Positions 1 through 10,926 of a DNA stretch of 64,000 nucleotides are shown here, piece by piece. The notes under the pieces were generated by a model. It did no database searches, had not been told where the DNA came from, and worked only from the letters and a program-made list of their open reading frames with translations. The stretch is taken from positions 776,501 to 840,500 of the forward strand of contig JAMWET010006938.1 in assembly GCA_024036415.1 (NCBI GenBank), written 5' to 3'. A program made the position numbers and the translations under genes. Position 1 is the stretch's first letter; every line of letters starts with the position of its first letter. Origin of the DNA: Prochilodus magdalenae. Its lineage: Eukaryota; Chordata; Actinopteri; Characiformes; Prochilodontidae.

Positions 1-159
1 TGTAGTGACGAGAGGAGTGCACATGAGGTTCTCATGCTTCCAGCTGAAAAATGGAATGTCTAAATTTGAGAATAAATTTATTTAAAACCACCTCAGTGTT
101 TCTACATTCATTGTCCATTTACCATATACTTAACATATATGTTCTTCACAGGAAAGGGC

Positions 160-600
160 CCGACAGGACCACCACAGAGCAGGTATTATTTGGACGGTGG
201 ATTATTCTCAGTTAGTACTGCAGTTACACTGATATGTGTGTTGATGTGTTGCGCAGGTACTTCTGGATCAGTTTTGCTGGGCATCCTCTACTCCTTCACC
301 AGCAGTCACAGGACACTGCCCACAGTATGCTGTTGGCTGGATAGTTTCGGTTAGTGGACCATTCTCAGTCCAAGTGTGACACTGAGGTGCTTAAAAACTC
401 CAGAAGCACTCCTGTGTCTGATCCACTCACGCCAGCGCAACATTAGTGTTACTGCAGCGCTGAGAATGAACCACCTCTCAAATAATACCTGCTCTGTGGA
501 GGTGCTTTGAGGATCCTGACCATTGAAAACCGGGATGATTGTTGGGGGAGGTTGGGGTGTGGGAGGGGGCAACAAAGTATGCAGAGAATCAATTATATAT
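160..600. repeat. Foldback copy of dispersed repeat family R1
   Basis: The stretch around 168-246 (containing CAGAGCAGGTATTATTT) recurs in reverse complement at about 428-506, so this copy can fold on itself around a ~180-bp loop. Related segments occur at about 765-860, 25,765-25,965, 45,975-46,110 and 58,715-59,010. They share motifs such as GGATCAGACACAGCAG and ACAGTCTGTAATTATAGAAC. No coding capacity is visible and the short ORFs here are chance. A non-autonomous DNA element is the likeliest identity. The family name R1 is only a label used here. Confidence 0.6.
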
Positions 601-860
601 AAAAGCACAAAAACATGTAATGAGAAGATGTACTCAAGGATTTGCATATGACTGTATGTGAAATATATATATTTCACACTAACCAAGCACTTTATTAACC
701 AAGCACAGTGTATTAACACTTACTCAATGTTTTTTATCAGCTTCACATGCTATATAGCACCAACAAGGTAGGAGTGTGAAACGGGGGTTGGACACTGCTG
801 GTGTGTCTGGTCCACTCGCACCACCACAACACACAACACCGAGTCAGTGTGAATAACACC

Positions 861-2920
861 TGCTTACAGAGATCCGAAAAACAACCAGCACTAATAACTT
901 AACAGCATGCTAATGAACCCATATTGCTATTGTCTTATTTGCAGAGTATAACAATTGTTAAACTACATCTTTTAAATGGGGAATTACTTTTGTTACCACA
1001 CCAGCATTTCCCTAATTGGTTGGAACATGCAGCCACTGTTAAATTCACTAGATGTAAGCAATAAATAAATAAATGTGATGAATGCATTCTAATGGGGCTT
1101 AATTTGTTCACTCATATAGTTTTAACAAAAAAAAAGTAAGACAGACAATCTCACTTTCAATTGTTTGGTCGTTGATTGATTTGACAGTCGTTTGACTTTA
1201 TCGTGGAACATAGCAGCATTTTTATGTAAGTAACACTGTATACAAGGGATTTGTAAGTGGTCACTGTGTGTAGCCGCTTCGTATGAGCCTGTCAAGAGTA
1301 CTGCAATACAGCTGTATCCTGTGGCTGTTCAAACATACGCACACATTCACACCGAGAGACAAGAACGTCTCTGAGGCTTGCTGCCACATGTTCTACCCTG
1401 GTCCAACAAAACCTCTTTCTTAGCTTTTCTGTAATTCGCCCTCACGCTCGTTCTCCCTCATGCCCCGTGTTTACATTGCAGCCCCAAACACTGCCACCAA
1501 GAAACTCTATTCTCTGTGGAGTTAACTCGGATGACTTCGTACAATAACATACTTAAAATAATATGTATTTTATCCTCCCTCTATGAAAAACATCCTCTTT
1601 ACCCCCGTTCACTTGAAAGCATACTTTGAGAAGCCTGTAATTACTTTACATACACATCCAAGCACACATGGAAAAATCAGCAAATTCAGAAATGCTGCTA
1701 CTTGGTCTAGTATCTACTTTCAGAATTTGCTCTGGAAACAAAACACACTCATCATTCTGCAAAGTCTGCAAAATGATGGATGTTTTATTGCTCTTATAAC
1801 AGAAATGCCCAAAATATTTCTGTTACTACAGCAGATCTTAGAGCTTCAATGAGCGCAGATTACTTAAAGAATTTAATATTGTGTTTATCCTAGCTTGATT
1901 TCATTTCTCATCAAGTGACAATAGCCAGCATCTCAACAAATGCATTATTAGTACATGCTGTATTAATGACACAGTAAAATTTATTACTAAATAAATATTT
2001 ATAGTGTCACATTGCAATGCTATGGGTATGCTATTGGAATATAAAGGTTACCAGGAACAATAAATGATGATACATTTGGGCTGATATGGCCAATTTATAG
2101 TGTCTTTGTAGACAACAAGCCACACGTCTAGATATGAAAGCTGTAAAGATTCCTAATGGTGTCCTGTGATAATCTATCTCATGCAGCTTGAATATTCTCA
2201 CACAGTTCGTGCAGATTTTGTGGTGGGGGTGTAGGTGAAAAGACACCAGGTCATCTGAATGTGATGTGTGGTTAAAAATTCGTCTTGGCACTGACTACGG
2301 TGCCTCCAGTGCAGTCAGGTACAGTGATAAGACCCTTCCTTGCTTACGTCACATGCATGGCCGAGTGTGAAACTTGAATTATTTGATTTCTCAGGATGTC
2401 AAACCTGCCCACCAAGTTTCATTTCTGTTGGCTGGTCCCTTCTGGGGAATATTCTGCAAATACTATTTTGACGATAAGTGTATATTCACATTTAAAAACA
2501 TTTAATATCTCCCAAACAAAACAAAACACAATACAAGTGTTGGGAAGCATATTGTTAATAATTTGAAGCAAAGGTCATATAACCAAACCCACATGAGCAT
2601 GAGGAGTTGGATTGTTTGCAGTGGTTTCTTCTGAAACTGAAATTCGCTTCACATCAATAGTCAATAGCCCACTTTTGTCAGTTCAGTGTTGCATTATATT
2701 ATGTGGTGTTAAGGGGTTAAGACCACTGAGGGCCTTGTGTAGGTAACCAAACCCCAACCCTCTCCACACACACACACTTCAGACATTAAAACAAACAGTG
2801 ACAGACGAAAGCAAAACACACTCCACACAACACTCAGATTCATCATATACACACTCGCGCATTCGCACACAAAGGACCAGTCCAGACTAAACCACACACT
2901 CTAGCTACTCTGGACTGTCA
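861..2920. other. Intergenic spacer upstream of fgfbp2
   Basis: No convincing gene is seen; ORFs are short, AT-rich and unlike any family I recognise. The only structure noted is the dispersed repeat R2 at about 2,049-2,395, described separately, and a CA-rich stretch near 2,765-2,780. Confidence 0.5.
2049..2395. repeat. Dispersed repeat family R2, copy 1
   Basis: It shares the run TTACCAGGAACAA, then AAATGATGATA and CTGATATGG, with 7,959-8,006. Further on, TGGTGTCCTGTGATA and a CTTACRTCACATG-like end match 8,010-8,220. The two copies are ~5.9 kb apart in the same orientation, and several internal blocks differ in length. No ORF. The type of element is unknown. Confidence 0.5.
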
Positions 2921-2998
2921 CAATCAGCTCTTGCTGTCAAGGTGGAGTGGGGATACGGGCTGTGCACGACTCAAAGGCCTCTTTGTTGGAACAGTGCA

Positions 2999-3004
2999 TA
3001 TAAA
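2999..3004 (+). promoter_or_regulatory. TATA box of fgfbp2
   Basis: TATAAA lies 89 bases upstream of the chosen fgfbp2 start codon. A transcription start about 25-30 bases downstream (near 3,030) would leave a ~65-base 5' UTR. This argues that the longer in-frame ORF beginning at 2,931 is not translated in full. Confidence 0.55.
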
Positions 3005-3092
3005 CCCAGCCCAGACCTCCAACACCCTCTGCACAGTGCTCAGCTCCTCTCTGTCCTTCCACACGTCAGTCCGGAAACTTGCCTCCTGCATC

Positions 3093-3893
3093 ATGAGAGC
3101 AGTTTGCAGGGCTTCTGTCCTGCTCGCTTGCTGGGTTTGGGCCATCCATGCCCAAGCTCAGAGCAGCAACAGCATAAGTAATCAAGATAGCAGCAACCAG
3201 GGCAATATAACTACCAGCCAGTCAACCAACATCAAACAGCAGCAGCCGGAGTCTCAACAAAAAAGCAGCATCTGGGAGGAGCAGATCCGCTTCAGTACCA
3301 AAGGCCAAGACACTTGCACAATGGTAATCTCGGGTCAGGGAGACTTTACCAAGCTTCGGGTCTCCTGCAAGAACAAGGGCAAGTCCTACTGGTGTGAGTA
3401 TTTGGGAAAACCCAACCTGTGCCGGCCCTACAACAACAATCCACGCCACTACTTTACCCAGGTCATGTGGGAGATGCGAAAAATCCAGAATGCCTGCCAG
3501 GGACTCCGGATGTACAAGCCCCAGATGTGCCGCTCAGCTGTAGACGAAGCCCAGATGGTGTTTCACAGCTCTTGGCCCAAGACGGTCACCCCCCGACCTG
3601 CCTCGGCTCCACAGGGCCGTGTTCAGACCCAGCCAAAACAACCGCAGCCTCCCAAGACTGGCGCCACATCCAAGCCACCAACGCCACCCAAAGTGCTTCC
3701 TAAGCCGCAACAGCCTGCAAAACCAGCCGGCAAACCTGGTCCCAAACCCGTCCAGCCTCGCAAACCCACCAAAAGCACAACACCAGCACCAACAGTGGAG
3801 ATAGAGAGCCATGCTAACAAACTAGCAGAGGAGTACTGCTGGTCCAGCCTCCAAGGCATCTGCGCCTACTTCATTGGATGGTTCCAGAATTAA
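3093..3893 (+). CDS. fgfbp2: Fibroblast growth factor-binding protein 2
   Basis: Encodes 266 aa in one exon, as in other vertebrates. FGFBPs are secreted carriers that bind FGFs and release them from matrix heparan sulfate. Visible in order: hydrophobic signal peptide (residues 1 to about 20-22); a Ser/Asn/Gln-rich stretch (about 23-62); the conserved core with cysteines in the contexts DTCTM, VSCKN, YWCEY, NLCRP, NACQG and QMCRS; a Pro/Lys/Gln/Thr-rich linker; and the C-terminal block with CWSSLQGICAYF. There are eight cysteines in the mature part. The YWCEY and C-terminal CW..(L)Q.(L/I)CA(F/Y) signatures match FGFBP2 rather than FGFBP1. The ATG at 3,093 was chosen because a signal peptide follows at once and a TATA box sits 89 bases upstream; the reading frame stays open 54 codons further upstream. 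The next gene, fgfbp1, is in the same orientation. It is somewhat longer than human FGFBP2 (223 aa), mostly in the two low-complexity regions. Confidence 0.9.
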   Translation: MRAVCRASVLLACWVWAIHAQAQSSNSISNQDSSNQGNITTSQSTNIKQQQPESQQKSSIWEEQIRFSTKGQDTCTMVISGQGDFTKLRVSCKNKGKSYWCEYLGKPNLCRPYNNNPRHYFTQVMWEMRKIQNACQGLRMYKPQMCRSAVDEAQMVFHSSWPKTVTPRPASAPQGRVQTQPKQPQPPKTGATSKPPTPPKVLPKPQQPAKPAGKPGPKPVQPRKPTKSTTPAPTVEIESHANKLAEEYCWSSLQGICAYFIGWFQN

Positions 3894-4254
3894 GTAACTA
3901 CTTACAGGGGTAAGGAACAGGCTCATTTACTTGACTACAAATGTTATGGTTAGCAGAATTTTTAGGAGTTCACAGAGTAAATGGAACTAACTGAATGATA
4001 ATCAGTTTAATGGAGACTAATCTGTTTCCTAATGATGCAAGAAGAAATTGTATATTTATAGAAGGTGAAAGGTAACTTAACGTCCAGTAAGTATGTGTGT
4101 TAAGTCGCCCATAACAACCAACAAACTTCATAAATGAAAATATAAAGCTTTAAATACATGTAGCTGCAATAAGAGATGTTAGCCTTACTAGTAATGTATG
4201 TAGATGAGTAAATACTGAACAAATGCGGCAAAATAACATCAGAATATGTTGTAC

Positions 4255-4260
4255 AATAAA
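4255..4260 (+). terminator. Candidate polyadenylation signal of fgfbp2
   Basis: AATAAA about 360 bases after the stop codon, within an AT-rich stretch. It is the first canonical hexamer noted after the gene. Another AATAAA-like site lies near 4,984, so 3'-end choice is uncertain. Confidence 0.4.
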
Positions 4261-7130
4261 AAATATTCATTAAAATAGTCAGCATTGATAGTTCCTATAG
4301 TGGACTCTAAAAAGTAACTTACAGTTGACCTTTAGTCCTACTAACAAACAGATGAAGCCCAGTAGCCCATACTGCTACGTCAACTGATGGTTTTCCATTA
4401 AACAATACAGTTTATGGTGCTAAGTGTAATCAATGCACTGCTATAGGTGGATGTAAACAGATGAAATAATGCAGTTTGTTTGCCATAGATATTAATATTG
4501 TCTATGTTACTTCAAGGCGAATGAACCAAATGCTATCACTATTCTGCATTTGAGTAGTACTATTCTGTTTCTGTATTATTTCAGTGATGCAAGGCGGTCA
4601 GCATATTGAGCACTCTTTATAAATAGCTACTGTAATCTCTGATGGTCATTAACATTACTTAACAGCGTTACAGAGTGCAACATCACAGTGTTTCAGGGTT
4701 TCTGTGTTTAAGCTATACTGCCTGCACCTTTCAAGAAGCTCTCAATGAACTGACTGTTGGGCGTCTCTCTTCTCCCCCCTCCCCCCATCTCCTGCATCTA
4801 GGCCCCCAGTATAGGAGACTTTTTGAATCCTTCGGACCACCGGCTAAGGCTGTCCCCTGGGCAACTGGGTGTGTGCGCGTTTGTGTGTGCATATATAAAA
4901 GTGTGTGGGTGTCTGTGTGTGTAAGTCTATGTGCCAGTACAGTTTGTGCATTTCTTGGTTGTTTTTTTTTCTTAGTTTAAAAAAATAAAATAAACGCAGA
5001 AAAAAACGTGATGTCTCTGTCAATAAGCCAACTTTCCTTTACCTCTTCAGCAAACTGTAGATCAAGTTACTGAATTTCCAGAGCTGCTAATTTTCTTAAG
5101 GTGCACTAACACTGTTGCGCTTCAAGCAAAGGGAAAAAAAACAACAATAAATAAAGTAGTGCAATAAAGTGAAGGCCAAATGCCTGAGAAGCAAAAGATG
5201 CTACAGATTTACAAGATGCTCTGAGGATTACAGAGGGAATGGGTACTGATGTCGCTAACTTTCCTCTATTTGACAGACAATTGTGAGTGTGTAATAAAAC
5301 TTTTACCTTCAAATAAAATGGTGAATTATGTAGAACGTTAAATCAGGCTGGGACATAACTTCATGGGGATTTTTTTTCCATCTCTGGTATAATTAAACTT
5401 TAAAAAAAAAAGAGTAAACAGAGTCATTCAGAGTGGTTTTGATGTGCTATTCTAGAGAAACTTCCCAGGCTGAGAGCTGATGATGGGAACCAGATGTCTG
5501 CAATGCTTGATGCCACTAATATGTCCCTCACAGAACGTGTTTTTGAAGGGTTACAAATATACTGCTATAAGACAGAGACTTTGTTTTATTGGTGCAAGTT
5601 GTTAAAGAAATTAGGATTCATTGACAAATGCAGTTCAGGTGGACAGTAGTAAGTTCATTTGGAACAAAGGCAAACATACCCAAGGGGAGAGACGAGACCA
5701 AGCCATGAGACTGGCCGGTTAATAACAAGAAGCAGTCCAACTGACTCCAACAAAGCCAAAGGGAAGTGGTCAAAGGTCAAAACCAAGAGTCAATCAGAAC
5801 AAAGACCGAAGCGGCGAGTGACGGAAAGCATGTAAATACAAACGGGACTAATGAGGTGCAGGTGAAACTAGTTGGTACACCGATGATGACGAGCGTGACT
5901 TAGGTAAGTGATTGGCTGCTGGTGAGTGCGTGATCGTGACGTCGCGGAGCGGTGCACTCTGGGAGTTGGAGTCCGGAAAATCGATTGAGACGGGGATAAA
6001 CCCGGTAGCGTGGCAATTGGAGAACAGATTTTAGGCGTAATTTTGATTCCCATTTGACAGAGAGTTCCCCAAAGAAAACTTTTGTTAGCACCATTTTACC
6101 ATCATTGTTAATACACATTTAACAACTCGAGACCGAGTTTTGCATAACGAGTACAATTTTGGGTTTGCAATGCAGGCATAACAGCCTCTGGTTTCTTATT
6201 GGGGCGCAGATTTAATAATAAAACCCAAACAATGAACGAATCTTCCCAGTAATTAAGAATGATGGACAAACTACACAAACCATGTACTTAAGTTAAAGTA
6301 GACAAACCCAAGATACAATATAACTTAAGTAAAGGTAGAAGTTCCTCCCTTCAGACCTCCACTTGAGTACAAGTACAAAAGGCTTTGCCTTCAAATGTAT
6401 GGAGAGTGAAAGTAGCATGATTTATTATGGCTCTAATATCCTACTGTCATTTTTGACTCAACTCATCTTAATCAACTCATGTTAGGTGAAGAGTGTCACT
6501 CTTGTTCCACCAGTCTCATTACTTAGTCTGACACTGGTGCCTATTATCATAAGTACAAAAAACTGGCTAACAGTTTCCAACAGCTCAACACAAGTTTTAA
6601 ATAAAGTGTGTGCCAGTGCCTGATTGGTAGGATCACTTTGTGCTTCTTTTGGTTGGACATGTTATATTTTTATGCACATGTAATCCAAAAGAAAGGACAG
6701 ATTTGACCATAATGTAATTCCTGATCTTATAATAAGACTCGTGTGATGGGAAAGCATGAAAAAAGCATGAATTTGAATACAAGGTTTTGTAAGGTCAGCC
6801 ATGCATATGCTAAATCAACGTATTTATGCTTACACAGGGGCATTCTTTAGCGCTTTATGGCTATGGGGCCTAAGCCTGTGCCAGGGTCTGGAGCAGTGCC
6901 CCCAAGAGAGTTTTTAACAGCCCCGGGCTGTTTTAGAGTCCCAAACAGCTATTTGGCCATGCTTGCCAGCGCTGTTATTTTGTAGTCTGTATTAAGCACA
7001 GAGCTAGTAGGGCTTCTTCTGGGTCTGCTTATCTACAACATGCACGGTTCAAGTAGCACTATCTTCTCTCTCTCTTAGACAAGCTCCAAATAAGTTCTAA
7101 CTACACAGATTATAAAGCAGTTTAGTCCTT
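4261..7130. other. Spacer between fgfbp2 and the minisatellite
   Basis: No gene recognised. About 4,770-4,935 is pyrimidine-rich then TG-rich. About 5,640-6,000 (sequence such as GTGCACTCTGGGAGTTGGAG) resembles a terminal part of a common fish mobile element, but I could not assign it. ORFs here are short and have no recognisable product. Confidence 0.35.
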
Positions 7131-7137
7131 TCCTCTC

Positions 7138-7530
7138 CATCACCAGCCTCCATCATTGCTGCTTCAGCCCAGTCAGCCTCCTTCAGCCTTGTTCTCAGCC
7201 TCTCTTTCCTCTACATCACTAATATCCATCAGATCTGCTGCTTCTATCCTGTCAGCCTTCTTCAGCTTCTTTCTCTTCTTCACTTTCCTCTCCATCACTA
7301 ACCTCCGTCAGATCTGCTGCTTCCGCCCAGTCAGCCTCTTTTAGCCTTGTTCTCAGCCTCTCTTTTCTCTACATCACTAACCTCCATCAGATCTGCTGCT
7401 TCTATCCTGTCAGCCACCTTCAGCTTTATTCTCTTCTTCACTTTCCTCTCCATCACTAACCTCCGTCAGATCTGCTGCTTCCGCCCAGTCAGCCTCCTTC
7501 AGCTTCTTTCTCTCTCTCCTCTCTTGTACT
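7138..7530. repeat. Minisatellite, ~80-bp units in alternating types
   Basis: Five pyrimidine-rich units begin with CATCACTAAC-like sequence near 7,138, 7,213, 7,291, 7,370 and 7,452 (spacings 75-82). Units at 7,213 and 7,370 share CTATCCTGTCAGCC. Units at 7,291 and 7,452 share CTCCGTCAGATCTGCTGC and CCGCCCAGTCAGCC. The array is therefore built of dimers of about 160 bp, a higher-order repeat. The open reading frames across it are a by-product of the repeat. Confidence 0.8.
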
Positions 7531-7954
7531 CTGTGATGCATATAATTTGATTTACAATAAGGAAAATAACGAGAGAGCAGTTGGTTCAGGTTTTTTTTTT
7601 AGTTTTTAGTTTAATTTTTTAATTATCCAACATCTCATCTGATTGACCTTTAGAGTTACCCTAGTCGAGGAACTGAGAGTTATTAAAACTGCACTAACAA
7701 CACTATACTATATGACCTAACTGACTATAACACTGGTGCTATTGTTTACAAACACTGGAGAGAAATATTGAAACAACGTGGTGGTAAACTACTTGGCTAG
7801 TCAGCTAGCTAGCTAATGTTACCCTTTTCCTATCTAAACCATTTCACCCCATTGACAGCCATGCACCATCTTGGTTTGCCTTTTATACACTCCTCATCAA
7901 AAAATACCTGCATCCACAAGGACGAGTCAGATTGCAATCCTTTTTGGAACGGAA

Positions 7955-8230
7955 GATAAATGTTACCAGGAACAACAAATGATGATAAACTTAGACTGAT
8001 ATGGTTCCTGATGGTGTCCTGTGATAGTCCATCCCATTCATAGTCTTTGGGTGTAACGGCCTGTGTGCATGTAGTCCTGCGTCATACAGCTATCTGCCAG
8101 TGGTGCTGACACTAAGAGGATGACTTGTGGAGGGCATCCCTGCTCACTGAATGTTTACAGTTGTGGCTGTTGGGTAAATCAGGCCTGTCCGTGCTTACAC
8201 CACATGTGCAGGCTTACATGAAACTTAAAT
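7955..8230. repeat. Dispersed repeat family R2, copy 2
   Basis: Second copy of the sequence at 2,049-2,395 (shared TTACCAGGAACAA, AAATGATGATA, CTGATATGG, TGGTGTCCTGTGATA). No coding potential seen. The copies are diverged and differ by internal indels. Confidence 0.5.
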
Positions 8231-8352
8231 AATATATATTCCATAAAATGCAGAGTGATGATAAGAGTAAAGGTGAGTGTGTGTATCAATATTCTATCCC
8301 CTCTATTTACCTTTCATTTCCCAAACTACATATATAGGAATGTGTACATCTG

Positions 8353-8606
8353 TATATCGTCGCTGTCCAATGAAAAACATTTATCTCCATTTTTGTCCAT
8401 TTTGACTTTTTTGCATTATTTGAAAACAGCCGCTGCCGTTTACACACTGTGAGATTTGCATGATGAACGGATCAACTGAAATGGCCCAGGAGTTCTCGGA
8501 AGGACATCTGGTTCCATTGACTTACATTAAAATCAAATGAGGTTTTTGGCCTCTCCTGTAAAGTTGCAATTTTGGAGATACTTTTTCTTTGGACAGCGAC
8601 GATATA
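8353..8606. mobile_element. ~250-bp MITE with inverted termini
   Basis: The left end reads TATATCGTCGCTGTCCAA followed by TGAAAAA. The right end is its reverse complement, TTGGACAGCGACGATATA, preceded by a matching CTTTTT run. That gives an inverted repeat of roughly 24 bases with one or two differences. The outer TA on each side is compatible with a TA target duplication of the mariner type. The interior has no ORF, so this is a non-autonomous element. Confidence 0.75.
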
Positions 8607-9540
8607 TAATACCTTCTATTCTCATAACTTATATCACCGTTATGTTAAACTGTATATATGGATAAACAGAGCTATTCTTGTGTTTAGTGTTGAGTATATT
8701 TATTGCATAATGTGCGGACATGTGTACTGCAAGGGACTACGCACCTAAGATTTTCCCACACCTGCATGCCTGTGTGAATGTGACGTAACAGTAAACATGA
8801 TTTTGATTTGATAATGACATCTACTTAACCTCTCATATCCTAAGCTGAAAGTGAGAGTCTGACGGCTGGAGCTCTGTAGTTAGACTGTTTTTATTCTAAA
8901 TGGGTTTCGAGAGGGTCTGATTGACTCAGTCCTGGATGATGACATGGCCCTGTGCTGTCGCATGGAACACAGCTTATGTCATGTACTGGAACTGTGCAGC
9001 ATAATGCTTGATACACATTATATCAATTATATCCTTATAGTCACAGTATCATAATTCTGCTGGCATGTCACAGAGCCCCCTGCTGGATACTGGACCTTCA
9101 ATATCCCCAACACCTGCTTCACCTGAAATATTTGCCTGTATTTTTGCCACCACTTATAAACGTATTATTCAATATGGTGTGGTTACTTAGATGGTAGACT
9201 AAATGTGTACAAACCCTTCAATAATAAATCAGTGGTCAGCAGTCAATCTCCTGTAGATATGACCCCTTTCAGACTTTAGCCAAAACCCTGATTGATCCTA
9301 CCTGCATAATTGCCTAGCAACTGCTAGCTGAATGAGGTGTGTTACACAGAGGCTGGAACAAAGCCACCGTGGTGGAGATGATTACAGAGCTAATTTAAGG
9401 GGGAAAACGAACTACATAAAGAGCCGTTTGTGGGGCCAAAAGAATCGGCTCATATTAGTGATCCGAGTCAATTGATTCAATAACAATAGCCTGTGTGTGT
9501 GTGTGTGTGTGATTATTGAGGGGTGGTGGGTGTGTCACAA
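8607..9540. other. Spacer upstream of fgfbp1
   Basis: No gene seen. A (TG)n run of about 20 bases at 9,492-9,512 and a short G-rich stretch lie immediately upstream of the fgfbp1 TATA box. Regulatory sites are likely, but none can be named from sequence alone. Confidence 0.4.
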
Positions 9541-9544
9541 AAAC

Positions 9545-9550
9545 TATAAA
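9545..9550 (+). promoter_or_regulatory. TATA box of fgfbp1
   Basis: TATAAA followed by CpG-rich sequence. A transcription start near 9,575 would place the two candidate splice donors at 9,608 (CTG/GTGAGT) and 9,663 (CAG/GTAAGT) at the end of a first non-coding exon. The only good acceptor before the coding exon is at 10,288-10,289. Confidence 0.5.
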
Positions 9551-9574
9551 TGACTCGCGCGTTAGAGCTCGTGC

Positions 9575-9662
9575 CGCACGAACCCCATTACAGGCATCTC
9601 TATACTGGTGAGTACATACCAGAAAACTGATAGTTAAACTGAGCTGCAGTCGCCTCGCGCAG
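9575..9662 (+). other. Probable 5' non-coding exon of fgfbp1
   Basis: Bounded by an inferred start about 25 bases after the TATA box and by the donor CGCGCAG/GTAAGTGG (intron begins 9,663). An alternative donor, ACTG/GTGAGTAC, has its intron beginning at 9,608 and would give a ~33-base exon. The intron would run to the acceptor TTACGTTTCAG ending at 10,289, so exon 2 begins at 10,290, only 19 bases before the start codon. The exon start is inferred, not seen. Confidence 0.5.
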
Positions 9663-10308
9663 GTAAGTGGAAATCAGTGCAGGATATTTGACCTACAGTT
9701 GTTTACAGGGCTGTGTAGTTTTGGGTATTTGCATTTTACACTGATATGAATTTAGTTTGATGTTTTAAGGAATAATCTAATGTTTCAAATGGCTCACATA
9801 GTTAAGTGATGTAAACAAGACCGTTCAGAGCGGTTTTGGAGTGAGGTGCTCTGTTCTGGAGAAACGTGCCGAGTCTAAATTGTTGACAGTGGTGGTAATA
9901 GGAACCAGATGACCTGTACATTAAATTAATATGAATTTGCTGCCGGTTGTATGAGACGTTGTATAACATTAGTTCTGTGATAGTTTTGCATTCAGTCATG
10001 TGTACACCTAAGTGACTCTTTAAATAAACGAATTACTCTCCTTGGTTTTAAGCTTTGTCAGGGGTGTCTCTCTGCTTGCATGCTCTTAGCATTCAGTAAC
10101 ATTAATGCACTGTTTGTGAACAGGAGCTGTAGATGTATAGAATCCGTTAAATCCCTTTTACATACGGGACTTTAATTAATCAATGATGATAACTAATATA
10201 ATGTTCTGTGTTAGGCTATATTTTATATGGATCAAGTAAAATGACCACTTACAAGTATTGTATAATATTAAACCTATGTTACGTTTCAGAACGGCGCGTG
10301 CGTGTGAG

Positions 10309-10926
10309 ATGCAGATGTGGCTGTTCAGAAGTCTCGCGCTGCTGCTGCTGGTGATTGGCGAAGGCGCGGGAGCGCGCACCGTAGGAAAGAGGCGGGGAGG
10401 CGACGCGGTCGCCACCGCACGCAGCGGCAACTGGGACGTCTTCGACGGCAAATTTAAGGCTCGCGACGGTTCGCGGTGCACGTGGACGGCGAGGGGAGAA
10501 AAGACGTTCACCCTAAAAGTTGCTTGCGAGCCGTCGGAGTCGCGCGGGGCGTTCTCGTGCGAGTATGCCGGTGAGCCGGCAGGATGCGCGACTTACGGAA
10601 GCAGCGCCCGCCGGTATTGGCGGCAGGTCGGGCGCGCTCTCGCGAAGCAGACGCAGCTGTGCTTGGACGAGCGCGCTGTGGTCCGGGCGGGCATGTGTGC
10701 GCGAGCACCGCCAACAGCGCACTTCAGACTCGCGAGACCGGCGGCGGTGGAGACCACAACAGCAGCAACTACTAGAAGACGCGTGGAGATTCCGGAGATC
10801 ACGCGCGCGCCGGAGTGCCAGGAAAGCGCGGATCACCGCAGGCTCGCGCAAGACAAGTGCGGGGAGACGTGGGCGAGCATCTGCACGTTCATATTCACAG
10901 TAATACAGAGTGGAAGAGACTGCTGA
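10309..10926 (+). CDS. fgfbp1: Fibroblast growth factor-binding protein 1
   Basis: Encodes 205 aa in one coding exon, near the usual ~234 aa of mammalian FGFBP1. It is a secreted chaperone that frees FGFs from heparan sulfate in the matrix. The ATG at 10,309 opens a signal peptide (leucine-rich core at residues 9-15, likely cut near residue 22). A basic stretch (GKRRGG) follows. The core has cysteines in SRCTW, VACEP, FSCEY, AGCAT, QLCLDE and GMCAR, then a Thr/Arg-rich linker and the C-terminal block PECQES...DKCGETWASICTF...RDC. The ten cysteines and the CGETW(S/A)S(L/I)CTF ending are diagnostic of FGFBP1 rather than FGFBP2. An acceptor at 10,288-10,289 rules out translation from upstream in-frame codons in the intron; an ATG at 10,315 is an alternative start. 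The exon is strongly GC- and CpG-rich (many GCG/CGC codons), unlike fgfbp2, which makes long false ORFs on the other frames. Confidence 0.9.
   Translation: MQMWLFRSLALLLLVIGEGAGARTVGKRRGGDAVATARSGNWDVFDGKFKARDGSRCTWTARGEKTFTLKVACEPSESRGAFSCEYAGEPAGCATYGSSARRYWRQVGRALAKQTQLCLDERAVVRAGMCARAPPTAHFRLARPAAVETTTAATTRRRVEIPEITRAPECQESADHRRLAQDKCGETWASICTFIFTVIQSGRDC

Noticed and set aside
2931..3092. 54-codon in-frame N-terminal extension of fgfbp2
   Set aside because: It spans the TATA box and lacks a signal-peptide look; the ATG at 3,093 begins a proper signal peptide.
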